6,468 nt of DNA from NCBI GenBank assembly GCA_030613045.1, contig JAUWMS010000149.1, forward strand, positions 1 to 6,468, read 5' to 3'. Below are positions 1 through 6,468 of the stretch, piece after piece. The notes beneath the pieces were generated by a model. It saw only the letters and a program-made list of their open reading frames with translations, was not told where the DNA came from and searched no databases. A program made the position numbers and the translations under genes. The DNA is from Candidatus Latescibacterota bacterium (GTDB lineage Bacteria; Latescibacterota; 4484-107). Position 1 is the first letter of the stretch, and each line of letters begins with the position of its first letter.

Positions 1-40
1 CATAAGCCGGGCGGTAGCGCTTCCCGTCGTACGGATATCA
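1..40 (-). other. In-frame TGA and coding-like continuation of the amidohydrolase gene
   Basis: Position 38-40 is TGA on the minus strand, in frame with the amidohydrolase. The following codons, 37 down to 2, read YPYDGKRYRPAY with no stop. After a KLH strand, amidohydrolase_2 proteins commonly show a YPxDGxxYRP-type segment, so the reading frame and likely the gene continue past the stop. Other genes here use TGA as a normal terminator (for example at 409-411 and 3296-3298) and TGG for Trp, so a genome-wide UGA=Trp code is unlikely. I see no convincing SECIS-type hairpin with a GGU loop in the 37 bases available; only weak 4-base-pair stems are possible. Confidence 0.65.
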
Positions 41-412
41 ATTGCTACTGTGCAACTTGATCTGCCGCATCCCGAGAGATACGCACCGCTCCAGTTCGGC
101 CAACACCCCGTCCTCGTATCTCGGATTGAGGAAGGCATATCCCAGGACGCGCTTAGGATATCGCCGCATCGCCTCCGCGATTAGATCGTTTCCCAAGCGA
201 AAGTCCGGCCCGATGGCCACGTGCGGCGAAGCGATGATCGTATCGATCCCGACCCGATCCATCACCCGCACCATCGCCCCGATGCCGTTGTCCGGGATAT
301 GAAAACCAAAATAGGGCCCCATGTGGCAGTGCCCGTCGATGACCAGCACGTCCTCTAATTTTTCTCCGGCCTCGGCCCGTCTCAAAAAAACGCTCTCTCT
401 GAAATCGCTCAT
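38..412 (-). CDS. Amidohydrolase-family (amidohydrolase_2-like TIM barrel) protein, N-terminal part, ended by in-frame TGA
   Basis: The 124 readable residues form the first part of a metal-dependent hydrolase of the amidohydrolase_2 type. Seen: an HxH metal motif after the first beta strand (VIDGHCHMG, H28 and H30), alternating strand/helix segments (GIDTIIASPHV, RVLGYAFLNP), and the GMRQIKLH strand near residue 121. Family members usually run about 250-300 residues, so this product is less than half length. Reading stops at a TGA (38-40), yet the same frame continues with YPYDGKRYRPAY to the window edge, as expected for the family. The ATG at 412 overlaps the stop of the upstream gene (ATGA) and has a GGAGGA ribosome site 9 bases upstream (422-427), so the start is well supported. 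Substrate unknown. It may be a nonsense-mutated gene, a sequence error, or a recoded UGA; I cannot decide which. Confidence 0.8.
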   Translation of the reverse strand: MSDFRESVFLRRAEAGEKLEDVLVIDGHCHMGPYFGFHIPDNGIGAMVRVMDRVGIDTIIASPHVAIGPDFRLGNDLIAEAMRRYPKRVLGYAFLNPRYEDGVLAELERCVSLGMRQIKLHSSN

Positions 413-1161
413 TGGATCACGTCCTCCAACAACCGCTGCAAGGTCTCCCCCGCAATCCGGCGCTTATCCTCCGAAGAAATCTGCGCGTATCGCACTGCGG
501 TCAGCGCCGTGCCCGGGGTGAAAAACGGCATCCGCGTCCCGAACAGAAGCCGTTCCGCGCCGAAACGGCGGCAGACCTCCTCGATCCCGAGGTGCACCCC
601 ATACCACGATATTTCCACGTACAACTGGTCGAAAGCCTCGAACAACGGATAAAGATTTCGATCCTCCCGATAGCCCACGCCGGTCAGAATCACCGGAAGG
701 TTTGAGTGCGCGTTACACAGTTTCCACACCTCGGGCCACTCGACCTGATCCTTGTCTATCAGCACCGGAACCCGGCGCGCCTCCAACGCCTTCCACAGCG
801 GGCCGCAGCACCATTCGTCTAACGAGAAGGAATGCAGCTTCGGAAATACGCGGACGGCATGCACGCCCGCCCGGATCATGGTCTGCACGAACGCCTCCGG
901 CTTTTGCATCTCTCCCGTATGCGGCGGCAGCGCCACCCAGCATCCATAGAGCGACTCCCGGCCCTCGATCTCCTCCAACAAGCGCTCGTTTCCCACCGAG
1001 GGAGCATATTCCTTCGCGAGCGCATGGAACACCAACGTTCGGGCGATCCCGAAATACGCCATCTCCGCCAGCAACTGATCCACCCGCCAAATTTCCCCGG
1101 GCTCCCGCTCGGTGCGCCGGCCGATCATGCAATGGCAGTCGAAAAACGAGCATTCAGCCAT
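409..1161 (-). CDS. Amidohydrolase-fold protein with degenerate metal site
   Basis: A 250-residue protein, full length for the amidohydrolase_2 family. It has the beta/alpha-barrel layout: FFDCHCMIGRR (residues 6-16), HAVRVFPKLH (101-110), VPVLIDKDQ (131-139), LPVILTGVGYRE (155-166), YVEISWYG (181-188) and ERLLFGTRMPFFTPG (203-217). Positions that usually bind metal are altered: the first HxH is HCM, strand 5 has D136 where His is usual, strand 6 has T160 where His is usual, and the strand 8 GTD is GTR (R210). This is my alignment by eye to the family pattern, so it may be a non-metal or scaffolding homologue rather than a hydrolase. The start at 1161 has AAGGAG 11 bases upstream. The stop overlaps the next amidohydrolase start by 4 bases, which suggests a paired product. 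Substrate unknown. Confidence 0.82.
   Translation of the reverse strand: MAECSFFDCHCMIGRRTEREPGEIWRVDQLLAEMAYFGIARTLVFHALAKEYAPSVGNERLLEEIEGRESLYGCWVALPPHTGEMQKPEAFVQTMIRAGVHAVRVFPKLHSFSLDEWCCGPLWKALEARRVPVLIDKDQVEWPEVWKLCNAHSNLPVILTGVGYREDRNLYPLFEAFDQLYVEISWYGVHLGIEEVCRRFGAERLLFGTRMPFFTPGTALTAVRYAQISSEDKRRIAGETLQRLLEDVIQ
422..427 (-). promoter_or_regulatory. Ribosome binding site GGAGGA of the downstream amidohydrolase
   Basis: GGAGGA lies 9 bases before the ATG at 412 and inside the 3' end of the preceding gene. Together with the ATGA stop/start overlap it argues for translational coupling of the two amidohydrolase-fold genes. Confidence 0.7.
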
Positions 1162-1172
1162 CTTCCCGACCT

Positions 1173-1178
1173 CTCCTT
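1173..1178 (-). promoter_or_regulatory. Ribosome binding site AAGGAG of the degenerate amidohydrolase
   Basis: AAGGAG sits 11 bases upstream of the ATG at 1161, slightly long but acceptable. It supports this start and lies just downstream of the 1194-1245 hairpin in the transcript. Confidence 0.5.
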
Positions 1179-1193
1179 AATTCAGCCCCGGAG

Positions 1194-1245
1194 CACCGAG
1201 ACGCCAGAGGTCAGAGACCCCCTCCTGACTTCCGGCTTCTCGGTG
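1194..1245. repeat. Imperfect inverted repeat, 21-base arms, 10-base loop
   Basis: Arms 1194-1214 and 1225-1245 match at 18 of 21 positions, and one mismatch becomes a G-U pair in minus-strand RNA. The outer ends are CACCGAGA and its complement. It lies 12 bases after the stop of the nuclease-domain gene and about 30 bases before the start of the next gene. There is no U-tract after the stem on the minus strand, so it is not a classical intrinsic terminator. It could attenuate, stabilise or process the mRNA, or be a copy of a dispersed genomic repeat. Confidence 0.6.
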
Positions 1246-1257
1246 TTCACGGTCTGT

Positions 1258-1863
1258 CTAATTCCCTTCCACGGGCTTCTCCAATCCCCGGATTTCGTCC
1301 CGAATAGCCGCCGCCGTTTCGTAATCCTCCTCCTCCACGGCCTTCTTCAGCCGCACTCTGAGAACGCCGATCTTTTTCCCCAGTTCCGCGGCCTTCGAGA
1401 CCACCGGGGACACATCGGGCTGTCCGGCCTGTCCCGGGATCGTCACGCCCCCTTCACCGGCCCGCTTCACCCGGACCCCCGCCTGATCCAATACCTCCTC
1501 AGCTACGTAGATGGGAACCTCCACCCGGAGCGCCAAAGCGATGGCATCGCTCGGACGAGAATCAATCTCTACGACGGCTCCGTTCATCTCCAACGTAATC
1601 TGAGCAAAAAAAGTATCTTGTGCCAGTTTGTTTACAAACACCTTAGACACCTTCGCGCCCAATCCGTCCAGAACCGATTTGAGGAGGTCGTGCGTCATCG
1701 GCCTCGGCGGCTGTTGGTGCTCCAGCTTCATGGAGATCTGGGTGGCCTCGAAAATCCCGATCCCGATGAACAAGACCATCTTCTGCTCCTCGTTCTTCAG
1801 CAGAACAAACGGAGCGTTGTTCGTCGGTTCGATCCCCACGGCTACGACCTTCATCTGAACCAT
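1258..1863 (-). CDS. Bifunctional nuclease domain (DUF151/BNF) protein with C-terminal UVR motif
   Basis: A 201-residue protein. Residues 1-125 are a DUF151 (bifunctional nuclease) domain: MVQMKVVAVGIEPTN start, a hydrophobic MVLFIGIGIFEA strand, THDLLKSVLDGLGAKV (57-72), and the signature SRPSDAIALALR (102-113) followed by VPIYVAEEVLDQAGV. Residues about 160-197 form a UVR (UvrB/UvrC) motif with EEDYETAAAIRDEIRGLE. A Gly/Pro-rich linker (about 134-152) separates them. DUF151 proteins have been reported to have RNase and DNase activity, and UVR motifs usually mediate protein contacts; the role here is inferred. A longer frame reaches back to 1902, but GGGAG lies 6 bases before the ATG at 1863, and the extra upstream codons are AT-rich and overlap a palindrome, so I chose 1863. 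The gene after tgt is separated by a 273-base gap and appears to have its own promoter. Confidence 0.88.
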   Translation of the reverse strand: MVQMKVVAVGIEPTNNAPFVLLKNEEQKMVLFIGIGIFEATQISMKLEHQQPPRPMTHDLLKSVLDGLGAKVSKVFVNKLAQDTFFAQITLEMNGAVVEIDSRPSDAIALALRVEVPIYVAEEVLDQAGVRVKRAGEGGVTIPGQAGQPDVSPVVSKAAELGKKIGVLRVRLKKAVEEEDYETAAAIRDEIRGLEKPVEGN

Positions 1864-1869
1864 CATACT

Positions 1870-1874
1870 CTCCC
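1870..1874 (-). promoter_or_regulatory. Ribosome binding site GGGAG deciding the nuclease-gene start
   Basis: GGGAG lies 6 bases before the ATG at 1863 and 3 bases before the adjacent ATG at 1866. Spacing favours 1863 and argues against the longer frame beginning at 1902. Confidence 0.6.
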
Positions 1875-1881
1875 ACAATAA

Positions 1882-1909
1882 TTTATAACTATCAATTAGC
1901 AATTGCTAA
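1882..1909 (-). promoter_or_regulatory. Candidate sigma70-type promoter of the nuclease-domain gene
   Basis: On the minus strand TTAGCA (1904-1909, 4 of 6 to TTGACA) is followed after 16 bases by TATAAA (1882-1887, 5 of 6 to TATAAT), just upstream of the ribosome site and ATG. The surrounding DNA is AT-rich. The -35 match is weak and the implied leader is very short, so this is a guess based on pattern and position. Confidence 0.35.
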
Positions 1910-1911
1910 TT
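1894..1911. repeat. Perfect 18-base palindrome, possible operator
   Basis: AATTAGCAATTGCTAATT is its own reverse complement across all 18 bases. It overlaps the -35 part of the candidate promoter and lies about 30 bases before the nuclease-gene start. A dimeric regulator could bind here; alternatively it is part of a low-complexity AT-rich intergenic repeat. Confidence 0.55.
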
Positions 1912-1952
1912 CTGAATTACCTACGGGTCCTGATCCGTCCATTAGAGGTTTA

Positions 1953-1981
1953 ACGTATACAGCCTTCGGCCTTATATGTTC
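1953..1981. repeat. Short imperfect hairpin in the intergenic gap
   Basis: Arms of 13 bases (1953-1965 and 1969-1981) around a 3-base loop match at 10 of 13 positions, with one further G-U pair if read on the plus strand. No T-run follows on either strand, so a terminator role is not supported. Function unknown. Confidence 0.4.
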
Positions 1982-2006
1982 CTGGACGAAATTATTTTGA
2001 AAATTA

Positions 2007-2080
2007 GGAAACCAAGAATCCAGGAGAAAAACACAGCCCCGCGAAGTGCACCAGAACCCTCTCCTGGTTTCCTGGATTCC
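2007..2080 (-). terminator. Long imperfect inverted repeat after tgt, candidate terminator
   Basis: Arms 2007-2026 and 2061-2080 are 20 bases each and match at 17 of 20, with a 34-base spacer. Read on the minus strand, the second arm is followed by TAATTTTCAAAATAATTT, which is T-rich but not a clean U-tract. It is about 55 bases after the tgt stop, a sensible place for transcription to end. Each arm is itself built of near-8-base units (TCCTGGNT), so it may instead be a copy of a dispersed repeat. The rest of 1864-2136 contains no gene I can support. Confidence 0.4.
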
Positions 2081-2136
2081 TTATAGAAAACGAAATTTAT
2101 ATGAATCTAATTTTGACCACCTACTTACCTTGCACC

Positions 2137-3285
<1,149 letters not shown>

Positions 3286-3295
3286 TCATTGCCTT

Positions 3296-4471
3296 TCACT
3301 CAACCAACTCCGAGGCCCATACAAACTGAAATCCTTGCTTCTGCAGCTTCGGAAGCGCGTCTTTCAGAACCTCCAGCGTATTGAGACGAGGGTGTCCGAT
3401 GCCGAGGGCGCTTCCATTTTGCGCCGCGAGATTGGCCAATTTTGCCAGCGCCATCCGGATCGCCTGTGGTTCATCCACATGGTCGAGGAAAACCGCCCGC
3501 TTGGCGCATCGCACCTTCATCGCTTTCGCCACCTCGAAAGCCACCGATCTGCTGGAGGTATAGCTATCCACGAAAAAGAGTTTCTTCCGTTTCACCTCCC
3601 CGAGCACCGCTCGCATCACCTCTTCGTCTTCGGTGGCTCTGGATCCCATGTGATTGTTCAGTCCCACCGCGTGGGGCACGGTACCGATCGCGGCTCTCGT
3701 ACGTTTTCGTATCTCCTCGACGGATTGCCACACATAGATCGCATCCTCCCCCGGATCTTCCTCCGGATAATGGTGCGGCTCCATCGGAAGATGAATCATC
3801 ACCTGATGACCGCTCCGATGGATGGTTTCGGCGACCTCCCCGGAGCGCTTCCTGTTCGGAAAGACGGACAGCGTCAGACGCTGAGGAATGCGGCAAAACG
3901 CCTCGATCCGCTTCGACTTCTGGGGTCCGAAATCGTCCAGTACGATGCCGATTCGGCCCGCCCTCCGGACGATCTCCCCGTCCCGGACCAAAGTAACCAC
4001 ATCGGTGGGCACTCCTTTTACGCCCACCGTCATCACCACGGCGCCCTGCTTCGGAGTTTCCACCGCCGAGATCACCTGCCCCTTGAGCCGGTGCGCCAAA
4101 CGGGTGATCTCTAAGTTGCACGCCAACGGAGACAGATCGCGGGGCACCCGTACCCGAATCCGGTGGAACGCCTCCTCCCCTCTCGGGGAGCGCTCCCGGA
4201 TCAACTCCTTCCAGACGCCTAACGCCTTCAGACACGGCCCCAGACGCGCCCGGAAACGATCCGAAAAAGCAGTACAACCATTTTCCCATTTGGGCGCTTC
4301 CTCAACGGGTTTCTCCGGCTGCTTGTTGCTGAGAAGAAAGAAGGTGCCGGCTCCGAGAAGAAATCCGACCAGTACCGCTCCTGAAACAATGGGGAAAAGG
4401 CTCTTTTCTCTTTTTCTCCCTTTCTTTCTTCCCGTTTTCTCAGGCGCTGGCTGCTTTTTCTTCTTTTTCAT
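3296..4471 (-). CDS. Divergent polysaccharide deacetylase (YibQ-like), membrane-anchored
   Basis: A 391-residue protein. A very basic head (residues 2-23, about half Lys/Arg) precedes one membrane helix (about 25-47, LFPIVSGAVLVGFLLGAGTFFLL), so the rest likely faces the periplasm or outside. Residues 60-170 are a region I do not recognise. The C-terminal part (about 173-391) is a divergent polysaccharide deacetylase (DUF610/YibQ) domain: RIGIVLDDFG (D179, D180), LTLSVFPN, MIHLPMEPH (H227, H233), GLNNHMGS (H274), FFVDSYTSSRS (D302), VFLDHVD and LGIGHP (H360). The family fold is that of carbohydrate esterases; activity on a specific polymer is not established. The ATG lies inside the kinase gene's end (32-base overlap) with only a weak GAAG upstream, so translation may be coupled. 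Context suggests a role in exopolysaccharide or envelope modification. Confidence 0.9.
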   Translation of the reverse strand: MKKKKKQPAPEKTGRKKGRKREKSLFPIVSGAVLVGFLLGAGTFFLLSNKQPEKPVEEAPKWENGCTAFSDRFRARLGPCLKALGVWKELIRERSPRGEEAFHRIRVRVPRDLSPLACNLEITRLAHRLKGQVISAVETPKQGAVVMTVGVKGVPTDVVTLVRDGEIVRRAGRIGIVLDDFGPQKSKRIEAFCRIPQRLTLSVFPNRKRSGEVAETIHRSGHQVMIHLPMEPHHYPEEDPGEDAIYVWQSVEEIRKRTRAAIGTVPHAVGLNNHMGSRATEDEEVMRAVLGEVKRKKLFFVDSYTSSRSVAFEVAKAMKVRCAKRAVFLDHVDEPQAIRMALAKLANLAAQNGSALGIGHPRLNTLEVLKDALPKLQKQGFQFVWASELVE

Positions 4472-6468
4472 CTTCGTGGTAGGTATAGTAGTAGTTGTAG
4501 TAATAACGATAGTACCCGAGCCTCCGAACGACCTCTACGTCGTTGAGAATGGCCCCGATGGCGGGAGCGCCTACTTTCCCCAGAATCTCCAATGCATGAT
4601 GGGCCGCGTCTTTGTGGGTGGTGCCGTATTTCACAACGAGGAGGACCCCATCCATCTTAGAAGCCAGTAGGGCGGCATCGGTGACGGGGATCAGCGGCGG
4701 CGTATCGAAAAGCACGATGTCGTGCTCCTCGATCAATTTTTGGATCAGGTCGGTCATCCTGTTGGAAGCCAACAATTCCGCCGTGTTGGGAGAACCTCTT
4801 CCCGCCGGGATCAAGCTCAGATGGTCCGCCTCGGTGGGCATGATCACGTCCTCCAATGCCGCATTGCCCACGAGGTAATCCGTCAGTCCCGGTTCCTTCC
4901 CCACACCGAACAATTTATGCTGGCGAGGCCTTCTCAGGTCCGCGTCCACTATGATCGTCCGCTTGTCCATTTCCGCGAACGAGATTGCCAGGTTCGCCAC
5001 CGTGAGCGTCTTCCCCTCCATCGGCCCCGGACTGCTGATCAGAATGGATCTCAGGGGCTTGTCCACACTGGCAAACTGAAGATTGGTGCGCAGGGAGCGA
5101 TAGCTTTCCACCACCGTATCCTTGGTTTCGTACCGGGAGATCAGGCCCGGATCGTCCCGATCTCCTCCCCGTTTCCTCTTTTTCTTGCCGGAACGCTTCC
5201 TCTGCATATTTTCCAGTTTTTGAATATCCGGGATCGTCCCCATCACAGACAGGTCCAGCGTTCGCGAGAGGTCCTCAGCGGTCCGAATCGTGTTATCCAT
5301 ATACTCCAAGGCAAAAGCGATACCCAGTCCCAACCCCATTCCCACCATAGCCCCCAGCACCAGATTCCGCTTGGAGTGGGCAGGGACGGGTTCCTTAGAT
5401 TCTCGGGGCTTCTCGATAACCTTGATACCCCCGGTTCCGGTGGCCGCATTGATCTTGGCCTCTTCCCCCTTCTCCAACAGGATACTATACATACTTTCGT
5501 ATACCACACGTCCCCGGGTCAGACGCGCCAATTCGATGGCGTTCTCCAACATATTGGGGTGTTCCGCCTTGAACCTTTCGATCAAATTTTCGTAGTAGCG
5601 CTCCTGACTTTCCAGCATATAGAGATTGAGATCTTCGGCGGTTCTGCGCTCCTGAAGCTGGATGATCTCCACCTGCATCCCCGAACTGCGCACGTCCGTA
5701 TCTTTGACAATACTTTCGACCAATTGCTTTTTCTTTTCTGCGATTTTTTTATCTAAGGCGAGCACCTCGGAATGATGCTCCCCGGATTGCTGAACCAGGC
5801 TGGCGCGTATGCTTTCCAGGATGGCGATCTCCCGGCCAAGCCCCTCGGTCTCGCGCCCCCCCCCCTTCTTATCGGGAAATACCTGAGCGATTCGAAGATC
5901 ATAAGCTTCTAAGTTGGCCTGAGCGAGCTCCTTTTGCGCCTGCACGCGGGCCAACTCCGTCTCCAACTCAATCAGCTTGCCCAGCGCGCCTCCTTCCTCC
6001 CCATTTCCCACGATGCCGACGCGTTCCCGGAACTCCTGAAGCTTCCTCTCAGCCGCCTCCAATTTCTGCTGCGCCTCGATCTTCTGGTCCTCGATGAAGT
6101 CCAATACACTCTGAGCCTCCTCCTTGTCCAAACCCCGGCTCCGTTGCTTCAGCTCCTCCGTGGCCACCGCGGCCAGCAGATAACAGAGCAGCGGACTGCC
6201 GGCGCCGGCCTTGATCTCGAGAAAATCGGAGGTCTTCGACGTATTGAGAGAAATATTGGTTTCGACCAACCCGAGCGCTTCGTCCATCGGAAGCAGGATG
6301 CCGTGCTGATCTCGAAGCCGCTGTGTGACCTCCAGCGCCACCTGATCGCGATAGCTCGGACTCTCCATAATCCGCTCGAAAAACTCCACCGGCTTGGCCA
6401 GCGATCCGAACAGCGACCCTCTCGGATCAAGCAAATTCATCCCTTCCTCGGCTTCCACCATCAAGATG
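4440..6468 (-). CDS. Wzc-like polysaccharide copolymerase / BY-type tyrosine kinase, 5' end outside window
   Basis: An inner-membrane protein controlling exopolysaccharide chain length and export, with an autophosphorylating tyrosine kinase domain. About 676 codons are visible. The frame is open to the window edge, with only TTG then ATG codons near it, and the first membrane helix is missing, so the gene is truncated by the window. Counting from the TTG at 6464: long coiled coils (about 105-190 and 240-320), a second membrane helix (about 367-389), a basic linker (422-434), the oligomerisation motif ESYRSLR (453-459), Walker A GPMEGKT (480-486), Walker A' IIVDADLRRP (D507, D509), Walker B IVLFDTPP (D587), and a C-terminal cluster of nine tyrosines between 651 and 662, followed by an acidic tail. 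Ten consecutive Gs at 5856-5865 lie in the coiled-coil region and keep the frame. The downstream deacetylase overlaps it. Confidence 0.95.
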   Translation of the reverse strand, partial: ILMVEAEEGMNLLDPRGSLFGSLAKPVEFFERIMESPSYRDQVALEVTQRLRDQHGILLPMDEALGLVETNISLNTSKTSDFLEIKAGAGSPLLCYLLAAVATEELKQRSRGLDKEEAQSVLDFIEDQKIEAQQKLEAAERKLQEFRERVGIVGNGEEGGALGKLIELETELARVQAQKELAQANLEAYDLRIAQVFPDKKGGGRETEGLGREIAILESIRASLVQQSGEHHSEVLALDKKIAEKKKQLVESIVKDTDVRSSGMQVEIIQLQERRTAEDLNLYMLESQERYYENLIERFKAEHPNMLENAIELARLTRGRVVYESMYSILLEKGEEAKINAATGTGGIKVIEKPRESKEPVPAHSKRNLVLGAMVGMGLGLGIAFALEYMDNTIRTAEDLSRTLDLSVMGTIPDIQKLENMQRKRSGKKKRKRGGDRDDPGLISRYETKDTVVESYRSLRTNLQFASVDKPLRSILISSPGPMEGKTLTVANLAISFAEMDKRTIIVDADLRRPRQHKLFGVGKEPGLTDYLVGNAALEDVIMPTEADHLSLIPAGRGSPNTAELLASNRMTDLIQKLIEEHDIVLFDTPPLIPVTDAALLASKMDGVLLVVKYGTTHKDAAHHALEILGKVGAPAIGAILNDVEVVRRLGYYRYYYNYYYTYHEDEKEEKAASA
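5856..5865 (-). repeat. Mononucleotide G10 tract inside the kinase gene
   Basis: Ten consecutive G on the coding strand supply the last base of a Lys codon and three Gly codons in the coiled-coil region, well before the kinase domain. A one-base slip would frameshift and remove the membrane helix and kinase. As given, the frame is intact. Confidence 0.85.

Noticed and set aside
1..37. Bacterial SECIS element after the TGA
   Set aside because: Only weak 4-base-pair stems can be drawn and no GGU-type apical loop is seen; the window ends before a full search is possible.
1..40. Alternative genetic code with UGA as Trp
   Set aside because: TGG encodes Trp throughout the window and TGA ends at least three genes cleanly, including an ATGA-coupled stop.
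1194..1245. Intrinsic terminator
   Set aside because: The stem is good but is followed by CTCCGGGGCTG on the minus strand, with no U-tract.
832..1881. 349-codon open frame on the plus strand
   Set aside because: It runs antisense to the nuclease-domain gene and the amidohydrolase, whose domains are clear. The translation is rich in Arg, His and Leu with no recognisable motif, as expected for an antisense shadow.
1864..1902. Longer N-terminus for the nuclease-domain protein
   Set aside because: The frame is open, but the extra residues do not fit the DUF151 start, the DNA is AT-rich and palindromic, and the GGGAG ribosome site fits the ATG at 1863.
1864..2136. tRNA, riboswitch or small protein gene in the gap
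   Set aside because: No cloverleaf, no recognised riboswitch core and no ribosome-site-preceded frame of coding character could be found.
4722..5756. 344-codon open frame on the plus strand
   Set aside because: It is antisense to the kinase gene, whose Walker motifs and frame are unambiguous. The product is His/Gln/Arg-rich with no family features.

Overview
The window carries six protein-coding regions, all on the minus strand. The sequence looks moderately GC-rich, but its intergenic DNA is clearly AT-rich. No rRNA, tRNA, CRISPR array, transposase or phage gene was seen. The exopolysaccharide copolymerase/tyrosine kinase, the divergent polysaccharide deacetylase and the bacterial-type Tgt point to a bacterium, probably one with a cell envelope that exports polysaccharide. 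The nuclease with a UVR tail and the paired TIM-barrel amidohydrolases resemble genes often seen in uncultured lineages. This is an impression of style, and I cannot assign a phylum.

In transcription order (high to low coordinates), the first block is about 6468 to 2137. It begins with the 3' part of a Wzc-like chain-length regulator fused to a BY-kinase; its 5' end lies outside the window. That gene overlaps by 32 bases a membrane-anchored divergent polysaccharide deacetylase. The deacetylase is followed 22 bases later by queuine tRNA-ribosyltransferase (tgt), which appears to start at a rare ATC codon. The first two genes probably belong to an envelope or exopolysaccharide locus, and tgt seems to be a housekeeping gene cotranscribed at its end.

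The gap of about 273 bases (1864-2136) has no gene. It holds an imperfect long inverted repeat just after tgt (possible terminator), a short hairpin, a perfect 18-base palindrome and a plausible promoter for the next gene.

The second block is about 1863 to 1. It encodes a bifunctional-nuclease-domain (DUF151) protein with a C-terminal UVR motif. A 21-base-arm imperfect hairpin follows, then two translationally coupled amidohydrolase-fold genes (ATGA overlap). The first lacks most metal ligands of the superfamily. The second has a normal HxH start but meets an in-frame TGA at 38-40, after which the family sequence continues to the window edge.

The points most worth a second look are the in-frame TGA, the metal-ligand-poor amidohydrolase partner, the ATC start of tgt, and a run of ten G in the kinase gene that could act as a slippage switch. 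I did not find a clearly new multi-gene system.
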